NCBI GenBank assembly: GCA_932294295.1
Contig: OW028577.1
Coordinates: forward strand, 3,252,001 to 3,316,000
Length of the DNA stretch: 64,000 nucleotides
Source: Alitta virens
Taxonomy: Eukaryota > Annelida > Polychaeta > Phyllodocida > Nereididae
Direction: 5' to 3'
Both the position numbers and the translations under genes were made by a program. This document shows, piece after piece, positions 11,601 through 23,102 of this stretch. Positions within the stretch are counted from its first letter, which is position 1. Each line of letters opens with the position of its first letter. A model generated the notes under the pieces. That model did no database searches and was not told the origin of the DNA. It saw nothing but the letters and a program-made list of their open reading frames with translations.

Positions 11601-14600
11601 TGTATTGTAAATTTTCTATCTTTAATTTGTACCAGCTCAATAAGCATTTGCATTGCCTGGTCATAAAACTTACAAACAAACAAATGGAAATAAACACTCA
11701 ATCTTATCGCAGTTTTTGTCCACAGAGTATACTTATAGTTATAAATATATGAATGGCTTACTTTCAGATCATGACAAAGGATTCCAGTCTCCGTAATTGG
11801 ATTGAAAATATGGAGCAGACAGGATTATTCCTCATCAAACAGACTCCTCTGGAAGTGGGTCAAATCAGGGCATTTGCAGGAAGAATTGCTCATTTGAGGA
11901 GAACAAACTACAAGTAAGAATAAATAAGTAACGACAAAGAAACAAGAAAAGTAACAAAAATTGATCAATTTGACGTGACCGATTGATGCCGACCAGTCGA
12001 TCTGATGTGATAGGTTATAACCTGTGAAATGATTTTCAATATAAATAATGCAAATATTTCCTTATTCTTATTGTTGTACATTTCATTTTACAGTGAAGAA
12101 TTTCAGGTCAAAGCCAAGGTGAAGGCCAAGAACCATGCTTACACCTCAGCTACCCTTGGGTTACACACTGACCTGGCTGACTGCCAGTACACCCCAGGGG
12201 TAAATATCAAATAGTCTTTCACTGGCATTTACCTTGAGTATAATGTTGTAGAACAATGCCCAGGGGCCAAATGACCTTCCTTGGACATCAATACAGCATT
12301 GTATTAAGTCATTTACAAAAATTACAGTCTGGTCAAAAGTAACTTAACACCCATTTTTACGATGTCAAAGGGTCGCTCGCTCAAGCGACACTTTGACCCC
12401 TTGAGCTGGACTTGTTGAGGATTGCATTTACTGCCATCTATAATCTAACATTGCAATACTCAAGCTTGGGCCAATGAATAGACTTGCAGGTGCTGTCCTC
12501 TGGTGGAGTAAACTAATTCATGGGCCAATCAAATATGGTAGTGCTTTCTAAGGCCTTCACAGATTGGGCAAAAAGTTGCTGTTGCATCCGATCAGAAAGT
12601 AGGTTAATAACCACAAAAATTTAGGCCATTCAGGGCAAAGGTTGCTGTGCCAGCTCCATGCATGCGATCTTTGCCAGCAGGAAAATGCTTATTACCATCC
12701 ATGAACAATCTGATTTGTTATATTTCTAAAAATTTATCGTTTAATTTATTACAGATCCAAATGCTGCATTGCATCCAACAAGTTCCAACCAAGGGAGGCG
12801 ACAGCATCTTTTCGGATGGATTTTACGTAGCAGAATTGGTCCGGAAGCTGAGACCAGATCTTTACAAAATACTCACAGACACAACTCTTGAATTCAGAGA
12901 TATCGGGGAGGAGGATTACAAATTCCATATGATTGGTCGACACAGAACTATTACGTAAGAAAATTTTTTTATTTATAACATTAACAATGCATTTACAGCA
13001 ATACTCAAAAGAACATTAACACTGTGTGCTGTCACCTAACAGCCCAGCGACCTAATTATGGACATTCTTTGATAGTTTACCTAGTTAAACAAAATGATTG
13101 GTTAAACTATGTAGACGATAGGCTAAGTATAGACGTAAGAAATCTTCTCCTAAAAATATCAGAGAATGGATACAATTTTTCTGAAATGCCTGTTTGTCAG
13201 AACAAGAACTTGGTTAACCTCAGCACATGAACATCTAATTATTCTGTGAATTCATTGTTAGGCCCATAAGCCAGCCTATAGACTATAAGAGATATTGATT
13301 AATTTACTTAAGATGAGTAAACGAGCAAAACATGTACATAATTAGGTTGCTGGGCAGTGAAGTGATGACAGACTGTGTTAAACTGTAGCTATCTACAACA
13401 GTTACTGTGTTGTAAATGACTGGACGAATACTGTATATGGGTGGTCTGCAGTCAAGGCAGTTGATCAGTTCTCCTGCATTTGAGAAAATTATAATTGATG
13501 TTTGAGCAACGTGCTTTATATACTGGATTACTGAGTTAATTGAAAGTCAAAATGTTTTGACAAACTGTAGCGAAGTGAGCTTTGACAATTGACACACATT
13601 TTACTGAGAAAGATCTTCACTGTACCACCGAACTGCTTCATCTTCGCAAGAAATCCAGATACCATACCAGATTGGCTCCATCTCAACTAGGTTGCCTTGA
13701 CTTCGGCCCTATTTCAACCAACATTGGGTTAAAATTGGGTCAACATTGGGTCAAAATTGGGCCAACATTGGGTCAAAATTGGGCCAACATTGACCCAATC
13801 TGACATGCTATCTGAGATTGGCACGATCTTGTGTGCCCAAGAATGATGGCATGCCAGTTCCGCTGACGCTAACCCAACTTCAATCCAACATGGGCAAAGA
13901 CATTGAAGCTATGTGACATGTTAAATTGTATCTGGTGTTATCATTGACGCATGTCAGGGATAAGTTATTTGTCATGAGCTCACCCGAGAACATGGCCAAA
14001 ACAATAGAAAAGCATCAATTCCTTCCAAAATGACTGCAGAATAACAAAGTTGTAACAAAAGACAACTAAATCTCGTCATGGAGCCATTTGCAGGGATTTG
14101 CAGTGTGTTAAAAAGCTGAGATAGGATCTTTGTGTTGTTTCTACTAAACCATAAAGTTTCATTGTCATGCAGCCACTGCATGGATCCATGATCACTGAAA
14201 CTGAGTTCTATGTAAAATTATAGTGAGGGAAGCCAGCCATCAAGACAAACATTTTTTGTTCTTACGGTGTGCTTATTTGGAAAAGTGGTCTTATGGTGAG
14301 GTCACGATTGAGGTGGTGTCTTCCCCAGTTAGGTCAGGTACCCAAAAGTTTAAACCACCAAGAAGACGATTTTTTTAAATTTGTTCAAAGTATTTACAAG
14401 CACTAATTTTTTTTCCAGGTTTAATGATTTTGGCTACGAGAAAATCACTTTTAATAATCAAGTAAGTAGTTCAATAGTTTTTTATCACTCTTATCGTCAC
14501 TTCATTTCATCTATATTGGAGACATATGATAACAGTATAATTTGTAGTCATAAACTGACGTGAATGAACAATGATAAAGAATTAATTGTTTAGTTGGATT

Positions 14601-15128
14601 AGTAATCCTTCAATATTAGTATTGTTTACAGTAAAAAACTAATTCTACCATGTAATGATATCCAAAATAAACAAAGCTATAGCTATAGGAATAAATATAT
14701 TATTTCATGATCCAAATGGGAATAATATAGTGTACGGGTTATTTGGTACAAAAATCCAAATCTGGCCATTGTCGTTTCTATATATTTTACCCAAATAAGA
14801 AGTTATCAAGAATGCACTGATTATTTCCATTTTATAACTTTAACATATTTTCTTTCCAGTCCAGAGATTACTTTCTGCATCTGCCCATAGAACAAGTCAA
14901 CGCTCTTTATGAAGCCCTGCATTTCTACAATGACATGCTGTACCGAGAGGACAACCATGTCAAGATTAAATTGCAACCTGGTAAGCTGACACACTTGTTA
15001 TGTCAATATCCACACTGAGTACTAAGTAAGTTATGTTATGATGTTTTACAACAAGAAAGGTCATTCAGGACAGACAGACAGATAGCTAGATAGATAGATA
15101 GCTAGATGAATAGATAGATAGATAGATG

Positions 15129-15159
<31 letters not shown>

Positions 15160-17858
15160 GGATAGATAGATGGATAGATAGATGGATGGATAGATAGATA
15201 GATAGGTAGAAGAAGAGAGAGAGAGAGAGGAGGAGTCCACCCATGTTACACATTTACCCTATGGATGGTATCTTTGACTTGCCTCAGCATAGATGCCGAG
15301 TACAATTTAATGTCTCATCCAGGAGATCCAGCTGGGATGTTGCTCATGAAGCGTACCCAGGCCCGGGATTGAACTTGGGTCCTTCAGAGGAGCAGGCGAA
15401 TGAGCGTCTTGCCACTAGACCACCCAGCTATAGACAGGCATAGCTGGAGTGTGCATTGCACAGAGCTCTGTGTTGGCCATTGGGGTTCAAATACTCAATT
15501 GGGTATTGTGTGTCGAATTCTGGCAAGTAACTTAAATCTAATTCTTACATACTACTGTATTTTCCTGAATATAAACTGTGTGGACTCCATGCCTTATCAT
15601 CACATCATTGTGTCTGCCTCTGTTAGCTGGTCATACAAGCTGAATAAGCTTCAGACCCAGTAACATTGAGACATTAGACATTGGAGACACCTTCCCCAGT
15701 GCAAATGAGACAACTTCTCAAAGTCACAGAAATTCACAAAGTTTCAAATTTTGATGTGAAAATAATTCATAATAAAATAACGGCTTATCAGACTGACTTC
15801 AAAAAATTACTAAAAATATTTCTTACATACGCCTATAGTCTGATGATTTATTAGATGTTTTGGAGCAATTTTTATTTATTTTTTTTAAATATGCAAATCC
15901 ACAAGAATTTTTTCGATTATTATTCTAGATAAAGGTGGAAAATTACCAGAGGTAGAAATTCCTATCATACCAAATGAAAGGCAATATAGAGGAGCACTGG
16001 AGCAGTGCAAGTGGTAATTCGTGTGAGGATGGGACCATTAGCAAAGACTATACGTGGTCTTTGCCATTAGCAAAGTCAAGAAAAATTCTTGAAATAGAGC
16101 ATCACATTTTGAAGCTATTCCTTTTCCAATTTTTTTTTCTCCGAGGATATTCACACACTTGCGACAAAACTCAATACAACATAAAGTATATAAGTGCTTC
16201 CTTTTACAGAAAGATATGAACATTTTTTACACATACCCTAAATTTTAACACTAATATAGTAGTTACAGAGACATGTTTGGTATTGAAAAATACAGAAGCA
16301 TCTCCTCTAGGTGGCTATTTCAATTTTGTAGTTTAGTGGGTCGACAAAAAAATAATAATGACAAGGGGTAGGGTACAGGCATTGCATTAATCATATAGTT
16401 TGCATATGCGGCCTATCTACATTCTACTCAGCAGTCAACATGATTATTCAATGTTAGGCAATACCTATCAAGCACTTGGCATATTGCCAGCATTATAATA
16501 AACTAATAAAAAGTTGTACTGAATAATGCATATTGTTTTCACTAGTAAACGGATACCATACACCTGGAATGTGTATCAACTGCCTGCTAATCATTTGAAA
16601 AATGGTCATAATAAAAATTATATGACTTGATAATTTTATAATTTTTTGGTTGTAATTTATATTTTTTTCTTGATTTAATAATTCTTTTATCTATTTGTTT
16701 TTACTGCATGTACAATTATTATTATGCCCTTTTTGCATGAGAAAACAGTCATATATAAAGGCAGTTCCGGAGCTATATATATTGGAAAAACGTGCATGTT
16801 CTTCACACGTGTGTCATAATGATAATGTGACAACTTCATGGTGTCCAGTGAACATAGAATTTAATACACCGCTTCTTCACGAAAGACTAATTAGATTGCT
16901 GAACTGAATTGAATGCAATTTGCTTGCCATGTCACAAATGACGTAAATCCCACTTTTGCATAAATAAGCATAGCCTTCTATGGTAATTGGTTTGCCAATT
17001 ACACATTTTCTAGTTCATCTGAATACTCCCCGGAGTTTAATTGTAAAGTCGACAGAGTGTATTCATGTTCAACACAATGGCAGAATGAAAAATCAGTAGA
17101 TTTACATTCCCCTGTACGCCTAGCTACAAATTATGGTGTCGCTATAGCATGTGTTAACAGGGCCATTTTGCAAAAGAGCTGTTGCTCAAAATGTTTATTA
17201 CCCTGTAGAGATATGTTTTATAAATAAATGTGTTGCCAACCTTGTATAGTAAATGGCAAGAAAATGCTGCACTATAATTAGTTTTCCTGAATTTTAGGTC
17301 GCAATGGGTCAATGTTCACTATATTGCCGAAAAATTATCTTTTTTTGATATACCTCAATTTAGACAATAAAAACTAATTAATTTTACGGCCTCTCAGCCA
17401 ATCAGATGTCTAGAATCTTCTAAATAAGGGCACGCCAAACGTCGGACAAAAGTTGCAACGCCAGAAACAGAACCACCACAATTCATATATGGTGTGTTGT
17501 GTAATGATAAAACTAAACCTAGATAACTAAATGCTAAAATGTTTCCATATTTAGGACCAGATAAAGCAAGTCCTTAATCTGTGTTTAACTAGTGATGAAA
17601 ATTCTACAGAGGTGGCTGCACCATATATGATATGTCGTTAATTGCGATGATTTCTTAAGGCAGTAATATATATTCTTTTTTTTTCCAGGTGAAATAGCCT
17701 GTTTCCATAACTACCGTGTGCTGCATGGAAGAGAAGCCTTCCAGGTGTTGACTGAAGGAGAGCGCCACCTTGAGGGGGGTTTCTTAGATTGGGATGACGT
17801 TCATTCGCGCAGGCGCATGATCATGTACCAATCAAGCGGAAATGATAATTCCAAGTAG
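5687..17858 (+). CDS. Gamma-butyrobetaine dioxygenase-like protein, copy A (9 exons, 456 aa)
   Basis: Coding exons are 5687-5789, 7514-7800, 10812-11006, 11768-11913, 12094-12199, 12755-12954, 14419-14461, 14860-14980 and 17689-17858. All have AG/GT borders, phases agree at every junction, and the sum is 1371 bases. The protein belongs to the Fe(II)/2-oxoglutarate dioxygenase family of BBOX1 and TMLHE (carnitine synthesis). The first 34 residues are basic and lack acids apart from E12 and D14, like a mitochondrial presequence. The zinc site of the N-terminal domain is visible as C100, C102, C105 ([12 protein letters not shown]) and H146. Iron ligands are H268 and D270 ([10 protein letters not shown]) and H413 (RVLHGREAF). 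R426, 13 residues later, fits the 2-oxoglutarate Arg of BBOX1. The HLEGGFLDWD segment favours BBOX1 over TMLHE. Human BBOX1 has 387 residues, so the excess is mostly the N-terminal extension. The substrate may differ in this expanded invertebrate family. Confidence 0.93.
6793..6881. mobile_element. Short MITE of the CCAGATAGCAT family (copy A arm)
   Basis: Termini CCAGATGGCATTC and GGAATGTGATCTGG are inverted repeats. The inside carries TTTTGACATCGCCGACATCG. It lies in intron 1. The partner is at 37481-37569. Confidence 0.6.
7100..7330. repeat. Diverged CCAACATTGG motif clusters in intron 1
   Basis: Fragments such as CCAAATTGGGCCAACATTGG and GTATGGCATGGTATCTGG show two or more decayed CCAGATAGCAT-family elements. 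Further fragments sit at 7945-8000, 10260-10330, 10450-10520, 11085-11390 and 18130-18240, each mirrored in the right arm. Confidence 0.5.
8521..8820 (-). mobile_element. tRNA-derived SINE with tetranucleotide tail (left arm)
   Basis: On the minus strand the head reads GGGTGGTCTTGAGGTAAGAC and then a B-box GGTTCAATCCC, both RNA polymerase III promoter-like. A non-tRNA body follows, and a tail of ATCT repeats. It lies in intron 2 of copy A. Confidence 0.75.
9940..10056. mobile_element. Complete 117-base MITE of the CCAGATAGCAT family
   Basis: Termini CCAGATAGCATTCCAAATCG and CGATTCGGAATGCTATCTGG are almost perfect 20-base inverted repeats. The inside carries ATTGGTACAACATCG and CCGACATCGCACCAACATCG. 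It lies in intron 2 of copy A and has a partner at 34420-34536. Confidence 0.75.
13715..13805. repeat. 11-base minisatellite, left arm
   Basis: About seven units related to CCAACATTGGG and TCAAAATTGGG, inside a CCAGATAGCAT-type fragment in intron 6 of copy A. Confidence 0.75.
15069..15432 (-). mobile_element. tRNA-derived SINE with long tetranucleotide tail (left arm)
   Basis: Same family as 8521-8820. The head GGGTGGTCTAGTGGCAAGAC lies near 15430, followed by a B-box-like GGTTCAATCCC variant and the conserved body with CCACCCATGTTA. The tail of ATAG/ATGG units spans about 15069-15215. It lies in the last intron of copy A. Confidence 0.75.
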
Positions 17859-18390
17859 ATTATGCAATTTAGTGTCAAAATCTTCCCAAGATCTGTTTAT
17901 CACCATTACTTCTCTTTTAATTTCTGATTTTGTGGCCTATTGGTTCTTCAAATATTGTTTGATAAATGTAAAATATAGACTGCCCTGCACCGAAACCCTC
18001 AACAAATACCAATCATAACAACATAGTATTATTTGATGCCATGATTATTTCCATTAAATGTGAAAACATTAACAGAACTAATAGCATGGCAATTATTCTT
18101 CGACTTAATAAGTTAATGTCCATGTTTGAGAAATTTACCCAAATCACACGCTACATCCGCTGGACATTGGCAGGACATCGGCCGATTACAGCCAAGGTGT
18201 GAACAATGTAGTCCTAATCTGGCATGCTATCTGGTTAATTGGATTTAAAGAATTAAAAAGTCTTGAATTGTAATTGCTTCCTGCACACATACATACATAT
18301 GTTTAAATCCCAGTGTTAAAATATCTGTATGCTTGTGAATGTGTTTGGCATGGTTTATAATCATCAATTTTATACATTTATGTTTATTGA

Positions 18391-18655
18391 TGTATATGTA
18401 TAGTTATTTCACGTCCATAATGCCATTACTATTATGGCATTTTGGAATATATTGCCATTAATCCTTACATGATTAGATAGTATATGTATAGTTATTTCAC
18501 ATCCACAATGCCATTACTGTTATGGCATTTGGAATATGTTGCCGTTTATCCTTACATTAGAAAGTACATGTATAGTTATTTCACGTCCATAATGCCATTA
18601 CTGTAATGGCATTTGGAATATGTTGCCATTTATCCTCACATGATTAGATATTAAG
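18391..18655. repeat. Tandem repeat of about 80 bases, three units, left arm
   Basis: Three copies of a unit containing ATAGTTATTTCACGTCCA and a hairpin of ATGCCATTAC with GTAATGGCAT. The right arm has two copies at about 25765-25935. It lies in the 3' region after copy A. Confidence 0.75.
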
Positions 18656-18881
18656 TTTGCAATGATAAATTATGTTCATATGTCGTAAGTTGGCCTGTTT
18701 TAATGTTTTCAAATGCCATATTGTTTTGAGGAATACTTGTCCATAAATTCTTTATTGCTTATTTTAGTCTCCCTGGTTTTCACTTACATAAGCCTACCAC
18801 ATTAGACATTATCTATCACTGATATTCAGTTGATGTAATATTTGATATCATTTTGAGATGAGAAATGTAGTGTCCTCGTTG

Positions 18882-18887
18882 AAATAA
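18882..18887 (+). terminator. Candidate polyadenylation signal of copy A
   Basis: AATAAA about 1.0 kb after the stop codon at 17858. The matching hexamer is kept in the right arm. Intervening sequence includes an 80-base repeat and an inverted-repeat element, so a closer non-canonical site is possible. Confidence 0.3.
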
Positions 18888-18989
18888 AAATTATCCAAAA
18901 TTTATTGCTTTCTTATTATACCAATTCATAGAATTAAATACCAAATTTCAGTTATTTCACGTTGCAGAGAAAAAACAAATTATCCTGTT

Positions 18990-19780
18990 ATATCATACTT
19001 GAATTTATTGACCAATAAATTATAGTGGACAACTTAAAAATGCACAGGAAAATAAAGAGATATATCCAGGTAACCTATTAAATTTCAATATAATAACTAA
19101 TTAATAATAGTTGCCTTAACTATCAACTATTTGTTGAAATAACATATTATAAAGTTCCATATAGTAAGTCGATTCAAGATTTTATTGTCCATGTTAGACA
19201 TACAGTTAGAAATACACATACAAAATTACTCCATCTAAGTATATAACATTCTGACGGCCTGTTGTCAAAATGACATATATGTATATGACCTTAACCAATT
19301 CAAAAAGAAAAGTAATGCATTAAATTAGCTTAATTCCACCATGAACCCATTGAAAATGTTTATAATGGTGTAACAGCGTTTCACAAACTGAAAGTTTTTA
19401 TGATCAACCTAGTCAAGATAGTTGGAGTCCTAATATTCGAAAGGTAATATTTTACATGAGTTAAGACATTGAGTAATACTTCAGAGATAGAAATTGAGAG
19501 TAAATTATGCGATATCTGCTAGGTGTCAGTAAAGTCAATTAACCCCCTGGTGTCTAAAATTGAAACAACGCATTACGTTCAACGAGATAAATTTGTTTAC
19601 TGTAGCACATGGACAGTCCCTGGCAGCTTTGAACAAGGTCGAAAACTGAAATTGGCAAAACTTTTAGCAGCATGTAACCACATGATAAAAGCTCATAAAT
19701 GCTTATGTCTAGGAAATCAAAAGTCAAACAGAGAGCTATTCATGAAGGGAAACATGTCAGTAAATTGAAAAGAGCAGTAA
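18990..19780 (+). repeat. Dispersed repeat R, left-arm copy
   Basis: Contains AATAAATTATAGTGGACAAC, AACTATCAACTATTTG and GTCAGTAAAGTCAATTAACC. The same order of motifs recurs in the 1.86 kb tandem units from 47101 and at 52662-53290. The mirror copy is at 24660-25450. A minus-strand LINE-like end (GACAATAAAATCTTGAAT) is embedded at about 19165-19260. No coding frame is conserved among the copies. Confidence 0.55.
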
Positions 19781-20183
19781 AAATTGTGTATCGTGCGAAC
19801 GCGAACCTTGGAGTTTTTTATTTTCATCTCTAGCCAATTTAAAGGGTGTGTTTCACAGGGGGGGAGGAGTGGGTTGACAAATTAAAATGATTTGCGGGGA
19901 CCACTGAATTTTTTAATATTTTAAAATGAAAATGTACTAGAACAAGGGCGGGGGTGCTTCACACTCCCTAACCACCCCCCCCCCCCCCCTCTAAATCTAA
20001 ATCTGTTATTACTGTATGTGTGCTAGGTCATCAGGACTGAGTGTAAACATGAGAAGCCCAGTCTCTATAGGAAAAGTTTCACCCAAATCAAAATTGTAGC
20101 AAGTCAGATATTCTTTTGATAGACAATATCAGTTTTTTCCTTCATATAAGATTATGCAATAGTAAAAAAATAAACATGACACT

Positions 20184-20290
20184 ATCTCATCTCATCTTAT
20201 CTCATCTCTTCTCATCTCATCTCATCTCATCTCATCTCATCTCATCTCATCTCATCTCATCTCATCTCATCTCATCTTATCTTATCTTAA
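20184..20290. repeat. Pentanucleotide microsatellite (TCTCA) in the left arm only
   Basis: About twenty units of CATCT with TATCT variants. The mirror position near 24430-24450 has no array, so it expanded or was lost in one arm. Confidence 0.85.
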
Positions 20291-20369
20291 AGACATTTTT
20301 ACTGTATTTAGAATGCACCATGCAGGCATGCACCGAACAGTCACATGGGATATCGGTGCATTACTATTG

Positions 20370-21596
20370 GGTATTTTTGCACAGGTGTACCAACTGCCAG
20401 CAAAATTCTGATGCTACCATGCATTTCTATGACCATTATATATAACTGTTAGGGTGGATGTAGGGTTTCAAAGTAGTTCACATTTTTTCTACAGGTGGTT
20501 AAAACATGATGGCCTTGGACACATATTTTTGTGAAAAACGAATCACTGATGAATGAATTAGCTGATTATAATAGGGAAATTGAGGTTGCTGATTTCAAAA
20601 ATGACAATTTCGATAACATACCATATGCAGTTGATGGGTAATTTAAGATGGCTTCCAAGATGACCATCAAGTTTGTTTTAAGCAGTATCTCAGCCTCCAG
20701 TTGACTTAGAGTAGTGATTGAAACATGGATCTAGGAATTCCATTTTTCATATTAAAAGTCAATTTGGTGCATTGTTTACACAATATGACATCAAGATGGT
20801 AGTTGAAAGTTACTATTACCCAGCTACAGTGGATGCATATTGCACATTTCACTCATAATAATGACACAATCTTCGTTCATATCACATTTTTATTGGATCT
20901 TTTCTCCTGTTTGTTTTTAGATATACAGGTCCCATGTTTTATGATGTAAATTTGAAGCTACTCCAAATTGCCGTAACAGTAGGTATAAAAATTGCAGAAA
21001 ATATTCTGTGAAATTGACATATAAACAGATTTTCCATACATATAAACAATTAAAATCGCCAAGTGGAGCTTTCCTGCAATGGCATCGCCTTGTTGCAGTC
21101 TGACTGGTAGTGACACTCAGACAAAGTAAGGACAGCAGCTGGGGCTGGCTCAGAGGTCATATGGATGAAGTCTTCAGTGGTACTGAGCTTCCATACATTA
21201 CCAATTGGTGAGGGGAGATCCAACCCTGGTTCGAAGCAGTAACTTTGATAATTTGCTCATTTGGAATGTTCCTAGAAGGCATCCATAGTTGGTGGTAGCC
21301 TTTCACTGGACATATTCTTCTGCTTAAAGAGTTCATACATTAGCTCATTCAGAGAATTTAATCTCCTCTTCAAATACACCAGGGAGGTTAAAATCAACTG
21401 CTTCCATGGCTCTATCAGAGACAGACCTGGGGTTTTTTCCAAAATCCTCTAGGTTATCCAGAATCCTGCATTAGCCATAAACAATTTCATCCATTTCTGT
21501 TTGCCAATCCCACAAAAGGAACTTGTTGAGTTACTGCCACTTGGAGCATGAATTGCTGGCTGTACCATTGAAATATCATATCCCAAGATCCTTAGC
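20370..21596 (-). pseudogene. Transposon-like gene remnant, C-terminal part (left arm)
   Basis: Read on the minus strand from about 22011, broken frames encode LAGGFDD, EADSRMFIH, LIWSCDSDVAA, IHAPSGSNSTSSFCGIGK, PPTMDAFKQHVNRANYQ-type and FECHCQSD-type segments. This order matches a family common in invertebrate genomes, usually left unnamed, with HEEADTR, DTDV, HA-SGCDTTS-F-GKGK and a Cys-rich CXC-like tail. Several stops and frameshifts interrupt it. The copy at 43680-44984 is a direct repeat and that at 23103-24280 is the mirror. Confidence 0.6.
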
Positions 21597-22011
21597 CACT
21601 ACATGCATTGTGATATAACGCTACTTCCAGCCAGTTCCAGTTTGAGGAAAAGTTCATCAATTGCAATTTGGTGGACATACCTGGGACAAATAGCAGCTAC
21701 ATCTGAGTCACAGCTCCAAATAAGCACATGGTTGACACTCAGACCTTTCACTACATGGTCGATGTGGATGAACATCCTAGAATCAGCCTCTCATAGTCAG
21801 AAAAGGGAACAGCAAGAAAGTTTATTTGATATAAAACAAGGTTTTTATCCTTCTTGACATCATCAAAGCCTCCAGCTAAAAATAAAGTCTCGTCACCAGA
21901 TAACCGGACTTGACATGCTGCAATCCAATCTTCCATCAAAACATCACCAGATTGGCTTTGTTTGGAGAGCAATTTACTCGATCGTTTTGGCAAGGTAGTA
22001 TTGCGACTCAT
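21597..22011 (-). pseudogene. Upstream part of the transposon-like remnant, in the palindrome centre
   Basis: An 86-codon frame from 22011 to 21751 includes SGDETLFLAGGFDDVKK. After a frameshift it continues with DSRMFIHIDHVVKGLSVNH and CDSDVAAICPRYVHQ, then reaches a stop and runs into the left arm at 21596. This segment is present once, since the right arm stops at 23103. The HEEADTR block is damaged just before EADSR. It is a decayed gene body, not a functional ORF. Confidence 0.6.
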
Positions 22012-22017
22012 TTTCAG

Positions 22018-22240
22018 AGCGTTCTATTCCAGAAGTCAGACAGCGTCAACAAAAACGTAAGGCCTTCTTAAAATGCTTGCGAAAGCAGGAAGAATTGTTA
22101 TTAGGTAATTATTTTTCCTTTTAATATATAAAGATAAAATATGTTAAAATCTTTTTAAGGTCTTTATAATCCATCAAGTTATTGATTTATGTTGTTTATT
22201 TTTTGCAGATAAATCTGGGCAGCTGAAGTTTTTATGCTAG
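22018..22240 (+). other. Possible plus-strand terminal exon pair in the palindrome centre
   Basis: TTTTCAG ends at 22017 and GTAATT begins at 22105, so 22018-22104 could be an exon encoding basic residues (RSIPEVRQRQQKRKAFLK). TTTTTTGCAG ends at 22208, and joining there gives DKSGQLKFLC and a TAG at 22238-22240. Phases agree (1 plus 2 bases). No upstream exon or known family is visible, so chance is a real alternative. Confidence 0.2.
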
Positions 22241-22437
22241 AGTTTTTGTTTGGTAATTTATTTTTGTATTAAACTTTATTATTGTTTTCTTAAACATCTA
22301 ATTTTTGTACCACCATTTATGTCTTTTTAATTCTAACCTAAAATAAAATACATGATAAAATATTAAACACGACTTGTTCTAGGTTTTATAGAGTTAAAAT
22401 AATAAAAGACAACTGTTATATCAGGGTTGAAATATTT

Positions 22438-22443
22438 TTTATT
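22438..22443 (-). terminator. Candidate polyadenylation signal for the Cys-rich ORF
   Basis: AATAAA on the minus strand about 45 bases beyond the stop of the ORF at 22486-23070. Confidence 0.35.
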
Positions 22444-22485
22444 TTCAAGTCAATAGATACAAGGATTTACAGAAGGCTTCATTTT

Positions 22486-23070
22486 TTAAAATAGTGACTC
22501 ATCTGTAACATGCAAAATTTCATTTAACGGCCTCAAAACCCTGGTAAAGAGCTCGTGTGTTTGATTGAGTTGACGTATGTTCATCTTTTCTACAGTTTCC
22601 TCGAGGTATAAGTTTGCAACATTTGCAGCCTTTGTTACCAGATTGACTTGTACCACGACATCAATATCCCTGTATTGACCTTGGGGGTTAACGACCATTA
22701 TATCCTTTGTCTTACATAATGGACAGGTTACAGCCTTTGATGGATCTTTGTTTAGATCAAGTACAGCTAGAGTGATGTCGCGGATGATGTTTTTCTGAAG
22801 ACATCTGTGGCAGGTCTGCATCCTTTTATTATTTACGTAACAGCATGAGTACGCAAATTTTGCGGTTAGCTGTTTGCAGAGTTGACATTTTCTCGAGGCC
22901 CTCATTTCTCTAAGAAGTTGGTCTGTTAGAGTTACCAGGAAGAACATATCAAGGCTTATGGAGAGAGATGAATTCTGGAGACACTTATATATGAATAGCT
23001 TATATAACATATGGTTATTTTTAGATCTAGGGTAGCATAACTCTCTTTTATGCGTCATAAAAAATGTCAC
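22486..23070 (-). CDS. Unrecognised Cys-rich protein with RING-like zinc-binding pattern (194 codons)
   Basis: The longest uninterrupted frame in the window (585 bases), present once, in the centre of the palindrome. Met42 (22947) may be the true start, because the preceding 41 codons look unlike the rest. Cysteines fall as C62-x2-C65, C76/C77, C87-H88-x-C90 and C116-x2-C119. This resembles a RING or treble-clef fold, though a full C3HC4 set is not clear. The C-terminal 70 residues are mostly polar and helix-like, with no membrane segment. A minus-strand AATAAA at 22438-22443 lies about 45 bases after the stop. I do not recognise the family. It could be host, viral or transposon cargo. Confidence 0.5.
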   Translation of the reverse strand: MTFFMTHKRELCYPRSKNNHMLYKLFIYKCLQNSSLSISLDMFFLVTLTDQLLREMRASRKCQLCKQLTAKFAYSCCYVNNKRMQTCHRCLQKNIIRDITLAVLDLNKDPSKAVTCPLCKTKDIMVVNPQGQYRDIDVVVQVNLVTKAANVANLYLEETVEKMNIRQLNQTHELFTRVLRPLNEILHVTDESLF

Positions 23071-23102
23071 ACTCTCAATAATTGGGTAAAATATCCTCTG
23101 CT

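Noticed and set aside
13024..13230. ORF of 68 codons with [19 protein letters not shown], in both arms
   Set aside because: Part of an intronic repeat with CAGCCCAGCGACCTAATTATG that also occurs at 9540 and 34970. Coding is not supported.
16695..16907. ORF of 70 codons ([14 protein letters not shown]) kept in both arms at 16695 and 27567
   Set aside because: The strong start and hydrophobic segment drew attention. However it lies inside the last intron, has no splice logic, and is identical only because the arms are.
18391..18655. CRISPR-like regular repeats
   Set aside because: Three imperfect units of about 80 bases without unique spacers, in animal DNA. It is a minisatellite.
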